Counted from the stretch's first letter, positions 48,442 to 58,416 are shown. The stretch: DNA of 64,000 bases from Borrelia puertoricensis (GCF_023035875.1 NZ_CP075379.1:186001-250000); one strand, 5' to 3'. A program made the numbers and translations. Notes: generated by a model from the letters alone, not told the origin.

Positions 48442-49986
48442 CTAATCTCCATTACTCATGGTCTTTAGGAAAATTTCATTATTCTTACTCTTTTTCATCT
48501 TTTCAACTAAAGCTTCAACACCTTCATAATCATCAACACTACCTAAAATTTTTCTAATAAGCAAAATTTTAGAACGCTCCTCTTCACTTAAAAGCAACTC
48601 TTCTTTTCTTGTCCCTGATTTTTTAATATTAATAGCAGGAAAAAGCCTTCTATCTGCCAAACTCCTATCAAGAATTAACTCCATATTACCAGTACTTTTA
48701 AATTCCTCAAATATGACTTCATCCATCTTACTTCCAGTATCAACTAAAGCTGTAGCTATAATAGTAAGACTTCCACCTTCCTCAATATTTCTAGCAGAAC
48801 CAAAAAACCTTTTTGGTTTATGTAAAGCATTAGAATCAACACCACCTGAGAGTATCTTACCAGAAGTTGGCATAGTCTGATTATAAGCCCTTGCAAGTCT
48901 TGTAATAGAATCTAAAAGAATAACAACATCCTTTTTATTCTCAACAAGTCTTTTTGCTTTCTCAATAACCATCTCTGCAACCTGAACGTGCCTACTAGCC
49001 TGTTCATCAAAATTAGATGCAATTACTTCTCCCTTAACACCCCGAATCATATCAGTCACTTCTTCAGGCCTCTCATCAATAAGTAAAATCATTAAAACAA
49101 TATCTGGATAATTAGTAGTAATTGCATTGGCTATTTTTTGAAGCAAAGTAGTTTTCCCAGCCTTTGGAGGTGATACTATTAATGCTCTTTGTCCTTTTCC
49201 AATAGGAGAAAAAAGATTAATAAGCCTAGTGGAAATATTACAATTTTCATATTCAAGATCCAACTTTGAACTAGGATATAAAGGTGTTAAATTATCAAAA
49301 GGTATTCTATTTTGTGCAAATGTAGGATCCTGGTTATTAATGCTTTTAATTTTAATCATTGCAAAAAATCTCTCGCCATCCCTTGGAGACCTAATCTGCC
49401 CATACAAAATATCACCTGTCCTTAAATTAAAAAGTCTAATCTGAGACGGTGAAACATAAACATCATTACCTCCTGAGAGATAAGAATTAGATGCTGTACG
49501 CAAAAACCCATACCCATCACTTAAAACATCAAGAACGCCAGTAAATAAAACATTAATATTATGCTCAGTTAATATCTTAACAAGTAAAAATATTAATTCT
49601 GTCTTCTTCATTGTTACCGCAATAGTATGATTAGTACCAAGACCCTCAACAACTTTCCTGATTTCGGTAATGGGCTTATCATAAAGACTATCAATAACGA
49701 TAAAATCTTTACCACCTAAAAAATTAATAATGTTGCTTTGCTCAAGAGTCTTAATACTATTTTCTAAATCTGGATCAGATATATCATAATCAAAACCTGA
49801 CAAGACTCCATTAGATTCTCTCAATTTATCAATATTAGAGTTTTTAAGTCCACTAGCAACAGATTCTTTTTTAGTGACAACTTTAACTATTTTTTTCTTA
49901 GAATTGTCTTCAATCTTTAATTCTTTAGAAGAATTTAAACGCTTCATTTCATCCTCTAAATCAAATTCCGCACATTTTTTATTCAT
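48442..49986 (-). CDS. rho: transcription termination factor Rho
   Basis: Rho is the hexameric RNA helicase that ends transcription. The 514-aa product has a charged N-terminal insertion (1-75), the RNA-binding domain with [14 protein letters not shown] (about 148-161), the P-loop [11 protein letters not shown] (about 273-283), [13 protein letters not shown] and the Q/R-loop region with [10 protein letters not shown]. It is about 95 residues longer than the E. coli protein, mostly from the N-terminal part. Bactofilin lies 82 bases upstream and rpmE downstream, all leftward. Confidence 0.96.
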   Translation of the reverse strand: MNKKCAEFDLEDEMKRLNSSKELKIEDNSKKKIVKVVTKKESVASGLKNSNIDKLRESNGVLSGFDYDISDPDLENSIKTLEQSNIINFLGGKDFIVIDSLYDKPITEIRKVVEGLGTNHTIAVTMKKTELIFLLVKILTEHNINVLFTGVLDVLSDGYGFLRTASNSYLSGGNDVYVSPSQIRLFNLRTGDILYGQIRSPRDGERFFAMIKIKSINNQDPTFAQNRIPFDNLTPLYPSSKLDLEYENCNISTRLINLFSPIGKGQRALIVSPPKAGKTTLLQKIANAITTNYPDIVLMILLIDERPEEVTDMIRGVKGEVIASNFDEQASRHVQVAEMVIEKAKRLVENKKDVVILLDSITRLARAYNQTMPTSGKILSGGVDSNALHKPKRFFGSARNIEEGGSLTIIATALVDTGSKMDEVIFEEFKSTGNMELILDRSLADRRLFPAINIKKSGTRKEELLLSEEERSKILLIRKILGSVDDYEGVEALVEKMKKSKNNEIFLKTMSNGD

Positions 49987-50068
49987 AATCTCCTCTATGA
50001 GATAAATTTTTAAGAAGGGTATTTTATCAAAAATAATACTTAACCATTAAATAATCAATAACACTAAT

Positions 50069-50476
50069 TCATTGAAAAGTATCTTTTAATTGTGACACTG
50101 TAAAAGAAAATAAATCTATACTCTCATTAGATTTAATCATTTCACACTTACCATCAAAGACTATATTATCATTAATAAATATCTTTTTTGTCTTAACATC
50201 ACCGTATATCTTACAACCATTATTTAAATAAACCTTATTGCTAGCATTAATATTTCCCTTTAAAATTCCTTCAATTATTAACGTATTGCAAACTACCACA
50301 TCTGTAATAACCTTACTATTTTTACCTATAAAAAGTATTCCACTTTTTGAAAATATCTCCCCCTCAAAAGACGAATCAAGATACAAAGCACCCTCAAACT
50401 TTAACTTTCCTCTGAAAATCAAGCTTGAATCTAACTTACAGTCCCATTTGTAAGAATCCTTAACATTAACAGGCAT
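50069..50476 (-). CDS. bactofilin
   Basis: Bactofilins polymerise into cytoskeletal filaments or patches tied to cell shape. The 135-aa product shows the short beta-helix repeat with regular hydrophobic spacing: LIFRGKLKFEGALYLDSSFEG, then IGKNSKVITDV, LIIEGILKGNI, and KVYLNNGCKIYGDV. Proline-poor flanking tails are short. It follows hbb by 3 bases in a leftward operon that starts at rpsT. Confidence 0.9.
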   Translation of the reverse strand: MPVNVKDSYKWDCKLDSSLIFRGKLKFEGALYLDSSFEGEIFSKSGILFIGKNSKVITDVVVCNTLIIEGILKGNINASNKVYLNNGCKIYGDVKTKKIFINDNIVFDGKCEMIKSNESIDLFSFTVSQLKDTFQ

Positions 50477-50479
50477 TAA

Positions 50480-50806
50480 CTACCCCTTAATGCCCCATAC
50501 TCGTTCTTTTAAATCTTTTCCTGGACGAAAATAAGCAACATGATGATCATCAACATTAACATATTCACCTGTTTGAGGATTACGAGCATTCTGACGCCCT
50601 TTTCTTTTCCTAAGCTCAAATGTACCAAAAGATCTAAACTCTATAACATTATTAAGACAAAGACTATTTTTAAGCTCTTCAAAAAAAGCATCAACTACAA
50701 GTCTTATATATTTTTTCTCTAATTTTTCATTACTATGTTTAATATTTAAAGATATTTGGTTAACAATATCTGATTTAGTAACTTTGGGTCTTCTTGAAAA
50801 AGACAT
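50480..50806 (-). CDS. hbb: HU/IHF-type DNA-binding protein Hbb
   Basis: Hbb is the Borrelia nucleoid protein of the HU/IHF family and bends DNA as a dimer. The 108-aa product has the helical dimer part (1-50), then [28 protein letters not shown] (the arm, here quoted as pattern within residues 60-87), and a short C-terminal helix. It lies between rpsT (11 bases before) and bactofilin (3 bases after), the usual Borrelia order. Confidence 0.93.
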   Translation of the reverse strand: MSFSRRPKVTKSDIVNQISLNIKHSNEKLEKKYIRLVVDAFFEELKNSLCLNNVIEFRSFGTFELRKRKGRQNARNPQTGEYVNVDDHHVAYFRPGKDLKERVWGIKG

Positions 50807-50817
50807 AAACTAATTCC

Positions 50818-51075
50818 TTATCGTAATAACAAAATACTCAAATTTGATTTTTTACGTGCAGCTTTATTCCTATGAATTATTCTTTTTCTAGCAGCAGTAT
50901 CTAATTTTTTTGAAACAAATTTAAAAAACTCCAAAGCTTCTTCTTTTTTACCTTCCCTTACAAGACTCATACAACGCTTTTCTATTGTTTTCAACTCACT
51001 CTTAACACTTACATTTCTCAAATTTCGCTTCAAATTTTGCCGAGCTCGCTTTAATGCTGATGGATTATTGCCCAA
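50818..51075 (-). CDS. rpsT: 30S ribosomal protein S20
   Basis: S20 binds 16S rRNA in early 30S assembly. The 85-aa product has NPSALKRARQNLKRN at its start, the KSELKTIEKR helix and AARKRIIHRNKAARKKS near its end. The start codon is TTG, 6 bases after AAGGAG. It heads the operon rpsT-hbb-bactofilin behind a good sigma-70 promoter. Confidence 0.95.
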   Translation of the reverse strand: MGNNPSALKRARQNLKRNLRNVSVKSELKTIEKRCMSLVREGKKEEALEFFKFVSKKLDTAARKRIIHRNKAARKKSNLSILLLR

Positions 51076-51112
51076 ATTAAACTCCTTAATGCAGCAAACA
51101 TGATAATAAATA

Positions 51113-51141
51113 AATATACCAACTAATTACAATATAGTCAA
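51113..51141 (-). promoter_or_regulatory. sigma-70 promoter of rpsT-hbb
   Basis: Read leftward, TTGACT (51141-51136) and TATATT (51118-51113) are separated by exactly 17 bases. The start would be near 51106, giving a leader of about 30 bases to the rpsT TTG codon. Spacing and box quality are close to the consensus. Confidence 0.65.
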
Positions 51142-51148
51142 TCATACA

Positions 51149-51970
51149 TTAAACACACTGCTTACAATATTTATCAATATAAGCAAATACCTTTTGCATA
51201 GAATAAGATATTCCCTCATTATTAATGTATACCTTTTTAAGAGTACCTCTATGATTATACACAAAAGAAAAATAACCATACCTGCCAAGCTCAGAAACAT
51301 GAACAAATATACTGTTAAAAAATTTATAAAAGTATTCTTTATTAGAAAAGATTTTTCTCTCATAAACAGAATCTTTTCTAAATTCATAAAAAATAACCAA
51401 ATCTTTAATAACTAAAATATCATCTATTAAAACCTTAATACCAATAATAAAAATAAAAAAAAATACTATTATGCTACCAAATGCAATATAACAAACAAAC
51501 ATATTAATTAAAATTCGACTCAAAAACATTAACAAATAAATACCTGAGACATAATACCTTATTGGCAACTCTTCATTCTCTACAATAAATAGATCACTTC
51601 TCATAATTTTAAGTTTCCTGAAGAAATTGCTTAAATATTTTTGTCTTAAAAAACAAATTTTTATTTTCCGTTTATTACTTAATCCTAGAATTAATATACT
51701 ATCTGACAATCTCTTTTCAAACCATACAATATCATTAAAAGTAAAATTAACCTTGGAATAAAATTTTTTACAAAAAATTTTATCTCCTTTACAATCAAGC
51801 TCATAAAAATATCTTAAATAAAAAATTATTAAAAAAAGATTTATCAACATTAAAAAAAGAATAAAAATACCAAAGATATTTTTATATAACAACATATAAA
51901 ATACAGAAAAGCTCAAATTAAAAAGAAAAATAAAAATTAATCTGATTTTATTAAAAAAAAATTCATTCAT
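51149..51970 (-). CDS. membrane protein, possibly duplicated TM-hairpin plus PH-like units
   Basis: The 273-aa protein has hydrophobic hairpins at about 9-50 and 142-185. Each is followed by a strand-rich soluble segment, CKGDKIFCKKFYSKVNFTFNDIVWFEK-type in the first (about 55-130) and VIFYEFRKDSVYERKIF-type in the second (about 193-265). This looks like two copies of a membrane hairpin plus bacterial PH-like domain, but the similarity is structural pattern only. The position is that of BB0234 by memory. The function is unknown. Confidence 0.68.
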   Translation of the reverse strand: MNEFFFNKIRLIFIFLFNLSFSVFYMLLYKNIFGIFILFLMLINLFLIIFYLRYFYELDCKGDKIFCKKFYSKVNFTFNDIVWFEKRLSDSILILGLSNKRKIKICFLRQKYLSNFFRKLKIMRSDLFIVENEELPIRYYVSGIYLLMFLSRILINMFVCYIAFGSIIVFFFIFIIGIKVLIDDILVIKDLVIFYEFRKDSVYERKIFSNKEYFYKFFNSIFVHVSELGRYGYFSFVYNHRGTLKKVYINNEGISYSMQKVFAYIDKYCKQCV

Positions 51971-51987
51971 ATTAATAAATATTATAT

Positions 51988-53094
51988 TTAAACATTAAAT
52001 TTAAAGAAAATTATATCACCATCTCTTACTAAGTAATCTTTCCCTTCAAGCCTAAAACGTCCTTTTTCCTTGACACATTGGACACTCTGATATTCAATTA
52101 AATCATTAAATGAATATACTTCGGCTTTAATAAAACCTCTCTGAAAATCACTGTGAATGAGACCCGCAGCTTCTGGGGCCTTCATTCCATCCATAAAAGT
52201 CCAAGCTCTAACTTCTTGCTCTCCAGCAGTAAAATAGGTTCTCAAACCTAAAGCATAATAAGTTGTTCGTATTAAATTGCTAAGACCACTATCATTAATT
52301 CCCATAGACTCAAGCATTTCCTTTCGTTCACGCAAGTCTTTAATCTCAATAAGTTCTGCCTCAAGCTTAGCACACAAAATTAAATAATTATTACCCTCAT
52401 CTAAAGCTATATTCTTTACAGTATCTGTATATTTATTACCACAAAGAGAATTTTCATCAACATTACAAACATATATAACTTTTTTAATAGTTAAAAGATT
52501 TAAAGATTTAATAAAATTATATCCAAATTCATCAAACTCAAATTCAATTACCGGTCTAACATCCATTAAATGCTTTTCAAGACTCTTAAGCATCGAAACA
52601 ATCTTCTTAGCATTCTCACTAATCTTTTTATCAACGCTCTTTACATTTTTTTCATTCTTTAAAATGCTTTTCTGTACAGTATCAAGATCTGCAAGACATA
52701 GCTCTGTATTAATTGTGTTTATATCTCTTTGTGGGTTTACATCCCCATCAACATGAATAACTTCTCTATCTTCAAAACATCTAACAACATGCACAATAAT
52801 AGAAACCTCACGAATATTTGCCAAAAATTTATTACCAAGTCCCTCGCCCCTAGATGCCCCTTTCACAAGACCTGCAATATCAACGAATTCTATTAAAGCA
52901 GGAACAGTTCTTTTTGTCACAATCAAACTAGCAATTCTTGTAAGCCTATCATCAGGAATTTCCACCATACCTACATTTGGATCAATAGTACAAAAAGGAT
53001 AGTTAGCAATCTCTGACTTTGATGCTGTCAAGGATGAAAATAAAGTAGATTTACCAACATTGGGCAACCCTACTATTCCCACATTAAGTGCCAT
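51988..53094 (-). CDS. ychF: YchF/OLA1-type ATPase
   Basis: YchF is an Obg-like P-loop protein that prefers ATP and binds ribosomes. The 368-aa product has the G1 motif GLPNVGKSTLF (9-19), the YPFCTIDPNVG switch, the G3 motif DIAGLVKGASRGEGLGNKFL, the coiled-coil arm (about 125-205) and the C-terminal TGS domain with REVRAW-like AGEQEVRAWTF and FIKAEVY. The length is standard. The last residues end 17 bases before the next leftward gene. Confidence 0.95.
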   Translation of the reverse strand: MALNVGIVGLPNVGKSTLFSSLTASKSEIANYPFCTIDPNVGMVEIPDDRLTRIASLIVTKRTVPALIEFVDIAGLVKGASRGEGLGNKFLANIREVSIIVHVVRCFEDREVIHVDGDVNPQRDINTINTELCLADLDTVQKSILKNEKNVKSVDKKISENAKKIVSMLKSLEKHLMDVRPVIEFEFDEFGYNFIKSLNLLTIKKVIYVCNVDENSLCGNKYTDTVKNIALDEGNNYLILCAKLEAELIEIKDLRERKEMLESMGINDSGLSNLIRTTYYALGLRTYFTAGEQEVRAWTFMDGMKAPEAAGLIHSDFQRGFIKAEVYSFNDLIEYQSVQCVKEKGRFRLEGKDYLVRDGDIIFFKFNV

Positions 53095-53119
53095 AACTAA
53101 AACTCCATAAAATTAAAAT

Positions 53120-55129
53120 CTAATTAACCAAATACGCAAATTCGCCTCTACCTATTTGTTGATTAAAATTCACCTCAACAGATAGATTATAATAGCCATT
53201 AGGTTCTTGAAGTCCTGGATAATCATACTCAAGCAAATAAGTACCTGTTTTTTGTTTCATCATCAAATCATAAACCCTAGATACTCCCTCATAAGATGAA
53301 AAAGGAATAATTGCAGCACCAGTTTCATTTACTAAATACTGTAATTTAGGATCAACAGGATTATTGCCAAATAATATCAAATAAAATCTAATATCATTAT
53401 TCTTATAATAACTTAAAATAGTATCTATAGAATATCTATTAAAAGCAGAACGACTTAAATTTCCATTACTAAAATAAAGCACAGCTCTTCTTGCACTCTT
53501 TGACATAAGCTCAGAACCTGCAAGTTTAAGACTAACATCAGTCTTTACATAATTTGAATCATAAGCTCCAAGAGAATTTGTCTTATGGATAGTACTTACT
53601 AAACTTTCAATATTATCTACTAAAGGCACACTTGTTGCATTTATAAAACTAAATTTCTTGTTCGCTCTAGACTTTATAAGAGTATTTACACCCATAATCT
53701 GTTCTGACTCATAATTTTTCATAGCAAAAGATTTATCAAAAACAATTGCAATATTCATATCATTGGAAGTATTAATATCATAAGCAATTTTAGGTTTAAC
53801 AATATAATATTCTTCATTAGCAATCGAAAAATTTTCGCTCTTTAGACCTACAACTGGCAAGCCATTTCTATTACTAACATTAAGTTCAACATAAATTTTA
53901 GGACCTCCGACCCTAATTACCCGACGTATATCAACATTTAAACTATCATAAACACTAACATCACTTTTGTAAATCGAAATCTGAGCATTATCAAAATCCG
54001 AAACAATCATTTGATTATTAACATCAATAATTGAAGATGAAATTTTAGAATCAATCTTATCTGCTTTTAAAAGCTTAACAAATGTCTTTCTTAAAACACT
54101 GTACTTATAAACACCATACTTTGAAGATATAATAATATTATTGCCTGTAAAATCACTACTAAGACCTTCTATTCCCTCAAGAGAAGTTGCAATAGAATAT
54201 AAATGATTACCACTAGTATCAAAAACTTCAATGGAATTTTTCGAAGTATCAGCAACATAAATATTTCCATTTAAATATGTAACACCTGTTGGACCTAAGA
54301 GCCCCATATATCCAACTGTTTTAACACCAAAATGCAAAATAAAATCTCCCTTAGCATCAAATTTACTTACCCGCTTATTGCCCCATTCACTAACATAAAT
54401 ATAACCTCTCTCATCAACCGTCATATACTGAGGAGCAAGCAATTCACCAGCATCAGTGCCTTTTTTCCCAATCGAACCCCTTTTAATACCAAAAGTTTTA
54501 TCATATATGCCAATCTCATCATTTGAACAAAGTGTCACATACAATAGATTACCAAGTTCAATCACGTCATAAGGAGACTTTAAAGAAGTGATTCCATCTT
54601 TAATCAAAACACTAACATTATTATTAGCATCAAAATGTAATATTTCATTTCCTACAAAATTAACAGCATAATACCCACCATATTGATCAGCTTTTAAAGA
54701 GGTAATCTGATATCCATTTGGTCGTCTATAAATAGAATTATTAAGAGAAGCAACTTGAATAAATCTCTCAACATCAAGTTCATTACTTAATGATATACCT
54801 CTTCTTTGTTCAATTATAGATATTAACTGTCTAAGATAAGCTGCCTTATACCCTTGGGACTGCAGATTCCGCCATTCCCTCAAAGATTCTTCAACATATC
54901 CCAACCTATAATAAACATTACCTATCCAAAAACGATAATCTAGATTACTTGGATCAAAACTTAAAACTCTTTTCAAAGATAATAAAGAATCATCATAAAG
55001 CCCATTATTATAAGAATTAAGTGCCAATTTAAATTCTTCTTGAGCATCTTTGTTGGTAACTATACCTTGAGAATTTAAAACAAATGTACTCAAAAAAAAT
55101 AAAACAAATACATTAAATATTAAAATCAT
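53120..55129 (-). CDS. exported TPR / NHL-repeat protein
   Basis: From the ATG at 55129 the product is 669 aa. It has a signal peptide (1-20, ending VLNSQG), two or three TPR units (about 30-110), an NHL-type beta-propeller (about 160-400; DERGYIYVSEWGNKRVSKFD and VTYLNGNIYVADTSKNSIEVFD-type repeats) and a C-terminal part resembling a von Willebrand A fold (NIAIVFDKSFAM near 455). An ATG 54 bases upstream lacks a ribosome-binding site. The place is that of BB0236, linked in B. burgdorferi work to virulence regulation by memory. It probably acts as a periplasmic scaffold. Confidence 0.8.
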   Translation of the reverse strand: MILIFNVFVLFFLSTFVLNSQGIVTNKDAQEEFKLALNSYNNGLYDDSLLSLKRVLSFDPSNLDYRFWIGNVYYRLGYVEESLREWRNLQSQGYKAAYLRQLISIIEQRRGISLSNELDVERFIQVASLNNSIYRRPNGYQITSLKADQYGGYYAVNFVGNEILHFDANNNVSVLIKDGITSLKSPYDVIELGNLLYVTLCSNDEIGIYDKTFGIKRGSIGKKGTDAGELLAPQYMTVDERGYIYVSEWGNKRVSKFDAKGDFILHFGVKTVGYMGLLGPTGVTYLNGNIYVADTSKNSIEVFDTSGNHLYSIATSLEGIEGLSSDFTGNNIIISSKYGVYKYSVLRKTFVKLLKADKIDSKISSSIIDVNNQMIVSDFDNAQISIYKSDVSVYDSLNVDIRRVIRVGGPKIYVELNVSNRNGLPVVGLKSENFSIANEEYYIVKPKIAYDINTSNDMNIAIVFDKSFAMKNYESEQIMGVNTLIKSRANKKFSFINATSVPLVDNIESLVSTIHKTNSLGAYDSNYVKTDVSLKLAGSELMSKSARRAVLYFSNGNLSRSAFNRYSIDTILSYYKNNDIRFYLILFGNNPVDPKLQYLVNETGAAIIPFSSYEGVSRVYDLMMKQKTGTYLLEYDYPGLQEPNGYYNLSVEVNFNQQIGRGEFAYLVN

Positions 55130-55209
55130 TCTCTTTATACTTAAACAAATACTATACAAATTTGATATTGTTATACAAAACATACTATATATATTATACT
55201 ATGCAATAC

Positions 55210-55241
55210 GGCATATTAATATCTGTAGCACTTAATATGCC
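55210..55241. promoter_or_regulatory. perfect 10-bp inverted repeat in divergent spacer before lnt
   Basis: GGCATATTAA (55210-55219) and TTAATATGCC (55232-55241) form a perfect inverted repeat with a 12-base spacer, between two divergent genes. An operator for one or both genes or a leader hairpin of lnt are the main options. A T-rich stretch follows on the lnt side, but no rightward gene lies upstream for it to terminate. Confidence 0.5.
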
Positions 55242-55282
55242 ATATATTTTTATAGATAAATATCAGTAAAAATAGAGGGAAA

Positions 55283-56836
55283 ATGAAAACAAGATATTTT
55301 TTACTAACAACATTTTCTGGGGTGCTTACCACTCTGGCAATTCCAAATGAAATAAAAAACATGGGATATTCAAGTATTGGTCTAGTTGCATACATACCAC
55401 TTTTCACTGCATTAATTAAAGTAAAAGATAAAAAAATTCTCATCAGTTTAACAATTTTCTACTTTTTAGTAGCTAATAGTCTACAAAATTTTTGGCTTGC
55501 ATTTTTTCATTCATTCGGGCTAATTACATTCTTAGGAGCTGTATCTGGATATATTCCCTACGCTTTCGTTTTAGGATATTTTCTATACTATGCATTAAAA
55601 ACTTTTAAGAATAAAACATTGACTTTAGCTATACTTTTCACATTTTATGATTATTCAAAATCAATTGGATTTGCAGCATATCCTTGGGGATTTTCAGCCT
55701 TTATGGTAAATAACTTCAATGATCTTATACAAGTAACTGATATTTTTGGGGTTTTTTTTGTATGCTTCATCGTTTACTTTTTTAATGCAGGAATTGCAAA
55801 TTTTTTAATAAGACAAAACAAAATAAATACATTAAGCGTATTGTTCTCAGTTCTATTAGTAAGTACATCTTTTGCTTACGGAATCATGAAAAAAATAGAA
55901 TTAAATCCAATCTTAAGCAAAGAAATAGACATTTTAAATATTGCAGCAATCCAACTCAACATTGATCCATGGATACCTGGGAATCATAAAAAAGGAATTC
56001 AAACATCTATCAAGCTTACAAAACAAGCCTTAAGAAAACATCCTGATACAGAACTTGTACTTTGGAGCGAAGGGGCATTAGCCTTGCCATTCAATTCTTA
56101 CAAAGATTACATTTATTATGATGAAGAATTGATTGAATTATACGACTCAATAAATGAACTAATAAGCAACAGCAAAGCCCATTTTGTCATTGGTTCACCT
56201 TCAAAACCAGATAAAAGATCATTAACACATCAAAATTCAGTTTACGCAATAAAACCTAACCTTAAGATAGCAAATATATACTCTAAAATATTCTTAGTTC
56301 CATTTTCAGAAAAAATACCATTTTATGAATATAAATTTGTAAGAAAATTTTTCCGTCAAAACTTTAACATTACAGGACAAATCAACGGCAATAAACTTGA
56401 AATCTTTAAACTCAAAAAATTCAACTTGGGACTCTTAATATGCTATGATGATGCATTCCCAGATCTTGCAAGAAATTACAAAAAACAAAACGCAAATCTA
56501 CTATTAAACTTTTCAAATGATTCTTGGTCACATACAAATTCATCAGAGTGGCAACATTTTGTAGTAGCAAAATTTAGAAGCATAGAAAATGGAATCAAGA
56601 CTGTTAGAGCTACAAATTCCGGAATCACTGCTATAATAAATGAATATGGAGAAAATATTAAAAGTTTAGACACTTTTAAAGAAGGATATCTAATATCAAG
56701 AATAAAATTGCCTCCAAGATTCACAACAATTTATGAACACATTGGAGACCTATTTATATATGTTTTGGCAATGGTAATTGTAATAATGACACTAAGATTC
56801 TATTTTATCGAAAAGAGGACCCATTTATCATCCTGA
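55283..56836 (+). CDS. lnt: apolipoprotein N-acyltransferase
   Basis: Lnt adds the third acyl chain to lipoproteins in the inner membrane. The 517-aa product has six or so membrane segments (to about residue 205, with AAYPWGFSAFMVNN in the usual place), then the nitrilase domain with LVLWSEGALALPF (catalytic Glu near 267), KIFLVPFSEKIPF (catalytic Lys) and LLICYDDAFPD, where Cys is the nucleophile, followed by NFSNDSW. A last membrane helix follows. Lipoproteins are abundant in Borrelia, so this gene is central. It overlaps the convergent gene by 37 bases. Confidence 0.94.
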   Translation: MKTRYFLLTTFSGVLTTLAIPNEIKNMGYSSIGLVAYIPLFTALIKVKDKKILISLTIFYFLVANSLQNFWLAFFHSFGLITFLGAVSGYIPYAFVLGYFLYYALKTFKNKTLTLAILFTFYDYSKSIGFAAYPWGFSAFMVNNFNDLIQVTDIFGVFFVCFIVYFFNAGIANFLIRQNKINTLSVLFSVLLVSTSFAYGIMKKIELNPILSKEIDILNIAAIQLNIDPWIPGNHKKGIQTSIKLTKQALRKHPDTELVLWSEGALALPFNSYKDYIYYDEELIELYDSINELISNSKAHFVIGSPSKPDKRSLTHQNSVYAIKPNLKIANIYSKIFLVPFSEKIPFYEYKFVRKFFRQNFNITGQINGNKLEIFKLKKFNLGLLICYDDAFPDLARNYKKQNANLLLNFSNDSWSHTNSSEWQHFVVAKFRSIENGIKTVRATNSGITAIINEYGENIKSLDTFKEGYLISRIKLPPRFTTIYEHIGDLFIYVLAMVIVIMTLRFYFIEKRTHLSS

Positions 56837-57564
56837 TTTTCAAAACATAAAGTTTGAACATCTCTCCAAAATGGAATATTTCTAGTAACATCATTTTTCT
56901 TAGCTTTAACTCTAACACTATAAGAAACATCTGTATTTTTTACAATATTTAAAGATTTGAGGTCATAAAAATCATCAACTGCAAGATAACTTATATCGTC
57001 CTCATTAATATCATTTGAAACCAGCTCTAAACTTGAAATAAAATCTGTTTTAGGCTCAATTCTACCTAAAACTTTAACCTCATCAGCCACAACAGAATCA
57101 AGCAAATTTAAATCCTGCAAGAGAAGAGCTCTTACAAATTTGCTAAACTGAAATTTAACTGCTTGTTCTTTATATTTTTCTCTCTCTCTATTTGCAATAT
57201 ATTCTATTTTAGGAGCATTTGTTATTTCACTAATTTCAATTTTACTATGAATTATCCCTGGAATATCATCAAGCTTAACATCATCAAATGCAAGGAAGTT
57301 AGTCTCACCCTCCAATTTAATCTTAGAATCAATTTCCTCTACAGCAATTTCAAGATTAACTTCTTCTTTCAGTCTTGGATAAATTTCCAAAGCCTTTTTT
57401 TGAAAAATTTTCCCCTTTTTAATTTTGCCAACATCAATGTATCGCTGTCCAACCTCATAATAAAAAATAGCAAGTTCTTTTTGTTGCTCATCAACCACAG
57501 AACCATTTTTTGCAAATAAACTTATAAAAGCAAAAGAAAAAAATAATAATACCAATTTTTTCAT
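56800..57564 (-). CDS. exported TPR-type protein (BB0238-like)
   Basis: From the ATG at 57564 the product is 254 aa with a signal peptide (1-18, ending SLFAKNG). A short TPR-like helical pair follows (about 22-60; EVGQRYIDVGKIKKGKIFQKKALEIYP-type). A C-terminal NTF2-like alpha/beta part with repeated charged strands ends in DKWVLFSIK. GGAGG lies 5 bases before this ATG; the in-frame TTG upstream lies in that site. The position matches BB0238, reported by memory as needed for mammalian infection in B. burgdorferi. The 3' end overlaps lnt by 37 bases tail-to-tail. Confidence 0.78.
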   Translation of the reverse strand: MKKLVLLFFSFAFISLFAKNGSVVDEQQKELAIFYYEVGQRYIDVGKIKKGKIFQKKALEIYPRLKEEVNLEIAVEEIDSKIKLEGETNFLAFDDVKLDDIPGIIHSKIEISEITNAPKIEYIANREREKYKEQAVKFQFSKFVRALLLQDLNLLDSVVADEVKVLGRIEPKTDFISSLELVSNDINEDDISYLAVDDFYDLKSLNIVKNTDVSYSVRVKAKKNDVTRNIPFWRDVQTLCFENQDDKWVLFSIK

Positions 57565-57633
57565 GCTAACCTCCAATAAAATCTAGCCATCCTCAAAAAA
57601 ACAAAAATAAAACCATAAATCATTTATAAATAA

Positions 57634-58251
57634 TTATATTACAAGTTTATCTTTAATGAAAGCAATAAGCTTGCTTTTATGTTTATCATCAAAAATATTT
57701 ATGTTATTGTAATCAAAGCTCAATTTAGGCGATAAATCATAACTATTATACCAACCTAAATATTTCTCATTAAGACCTTCAAGATACTCTCTAGGAATGC
57801 CTGTCTCAAAACTCCTATTTCTATTTTTAATGCGACGCTCAACTTCATCAACGCTACAATCAAGATAAATCATTAATGCAGGTTTCTGAGAATGTTCAAG
57901 CATATTATCAAGCAAATCAAGATATATCTTATATTCATCATTGGAAATATATCCACTATCATTTAAAAGAGAAGCAAACACACGATCCCCATAAATAGAT
58001 CTATCAAGTATCCCTCCCTTAGTCTTAAATACACTCTTTATAAGCTTAAATCTTTCATTTAAAAAATTAATTTGAACTAAAAAAGCCCACCTAGACTTAT
58101 CTTTATAAAATTTATCTAACATAGACAACGTAAATTCACTATTTAATTCACTGTAAAAAGGAATATTAAACTCCTTAGACAAAACATATCCAAGTGTAGT
58201 TTTCCCTGCCCCAATTAAACCCTCAATTACAATCACCAAACCTGCCTCCAA
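57634..58251 (-). CDS. deoxynucleoside kinase
   Basis: This P-loop kinase phosphorylates deoxynucleosides (dNK/dGK family) for salvage, which suits a bacterium without de novo purine synthesis. The 205-aa product has IEGLIGAGKTTL at 9-20, the substrate-binding E near FYSELNSE, ILDRSIYGDRVFA (DRS motif near 80) and the lid segment RIKNRNRSFE. The exact base preference cannot be read from the sequence. It lies 57 bases after the TPR-type gene in the leftward direction. Confidence 0.9.
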   Translation of the reverse strand: MEAGLVIVIEGLIGAGKTTLGYVLSKEFNIPFYSELNSEFTLSMLDKFYKDKSRWAFLVQINFLNERFKLIKSVFKTKGGILDRSIYGDRVFASLLNDSGYISNDEYKIYLDLLDNMLEHSQKPALMIYLDCSVDEVERRIKNRNRSFETGIPREYLEGLNEKYLGWYNSYDLSPKLSFDYNNINIFDDKHKSKLIAFIKDKLVI

Positions 58252-58387
58252 AATTTCTAACTAACATTAATAATAATTAAAAACAACATCATTTAAACAC
58301 ATAAAAACATAAATTATTAAAAAATATAAAGCAATAAAATGTTTAAAAAAATGAATAAAGTATTAGTAAATTAATATTTTTAAATTA

Positions 58388-58416
58388 TTGACATTAATAG
58401 TAATAAAAAATAAAAT
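58388..58416 (+). promoter_or_regulatory. strong sigma-70 promoter heading the glp cluster
   Basis: TTGACA (58388-58393) and TAAAAT (58411-58416) are separated by exactly 17 bases, the best promoter match seen in the window. The start would fall near 58423, 50 bases before the small ORF at 58474 and about 610 bases before glpF. A second promoter nearer glpF cannot be excluded. Confidence 0.65.

Noticed and set aside
51142..51387. 81-codon minus-strand ORF inside the BB0234-like gene
   Set aside because: It is another frame within the longer 273-codon gene on the same strand and has no separate ribosome-binding site.
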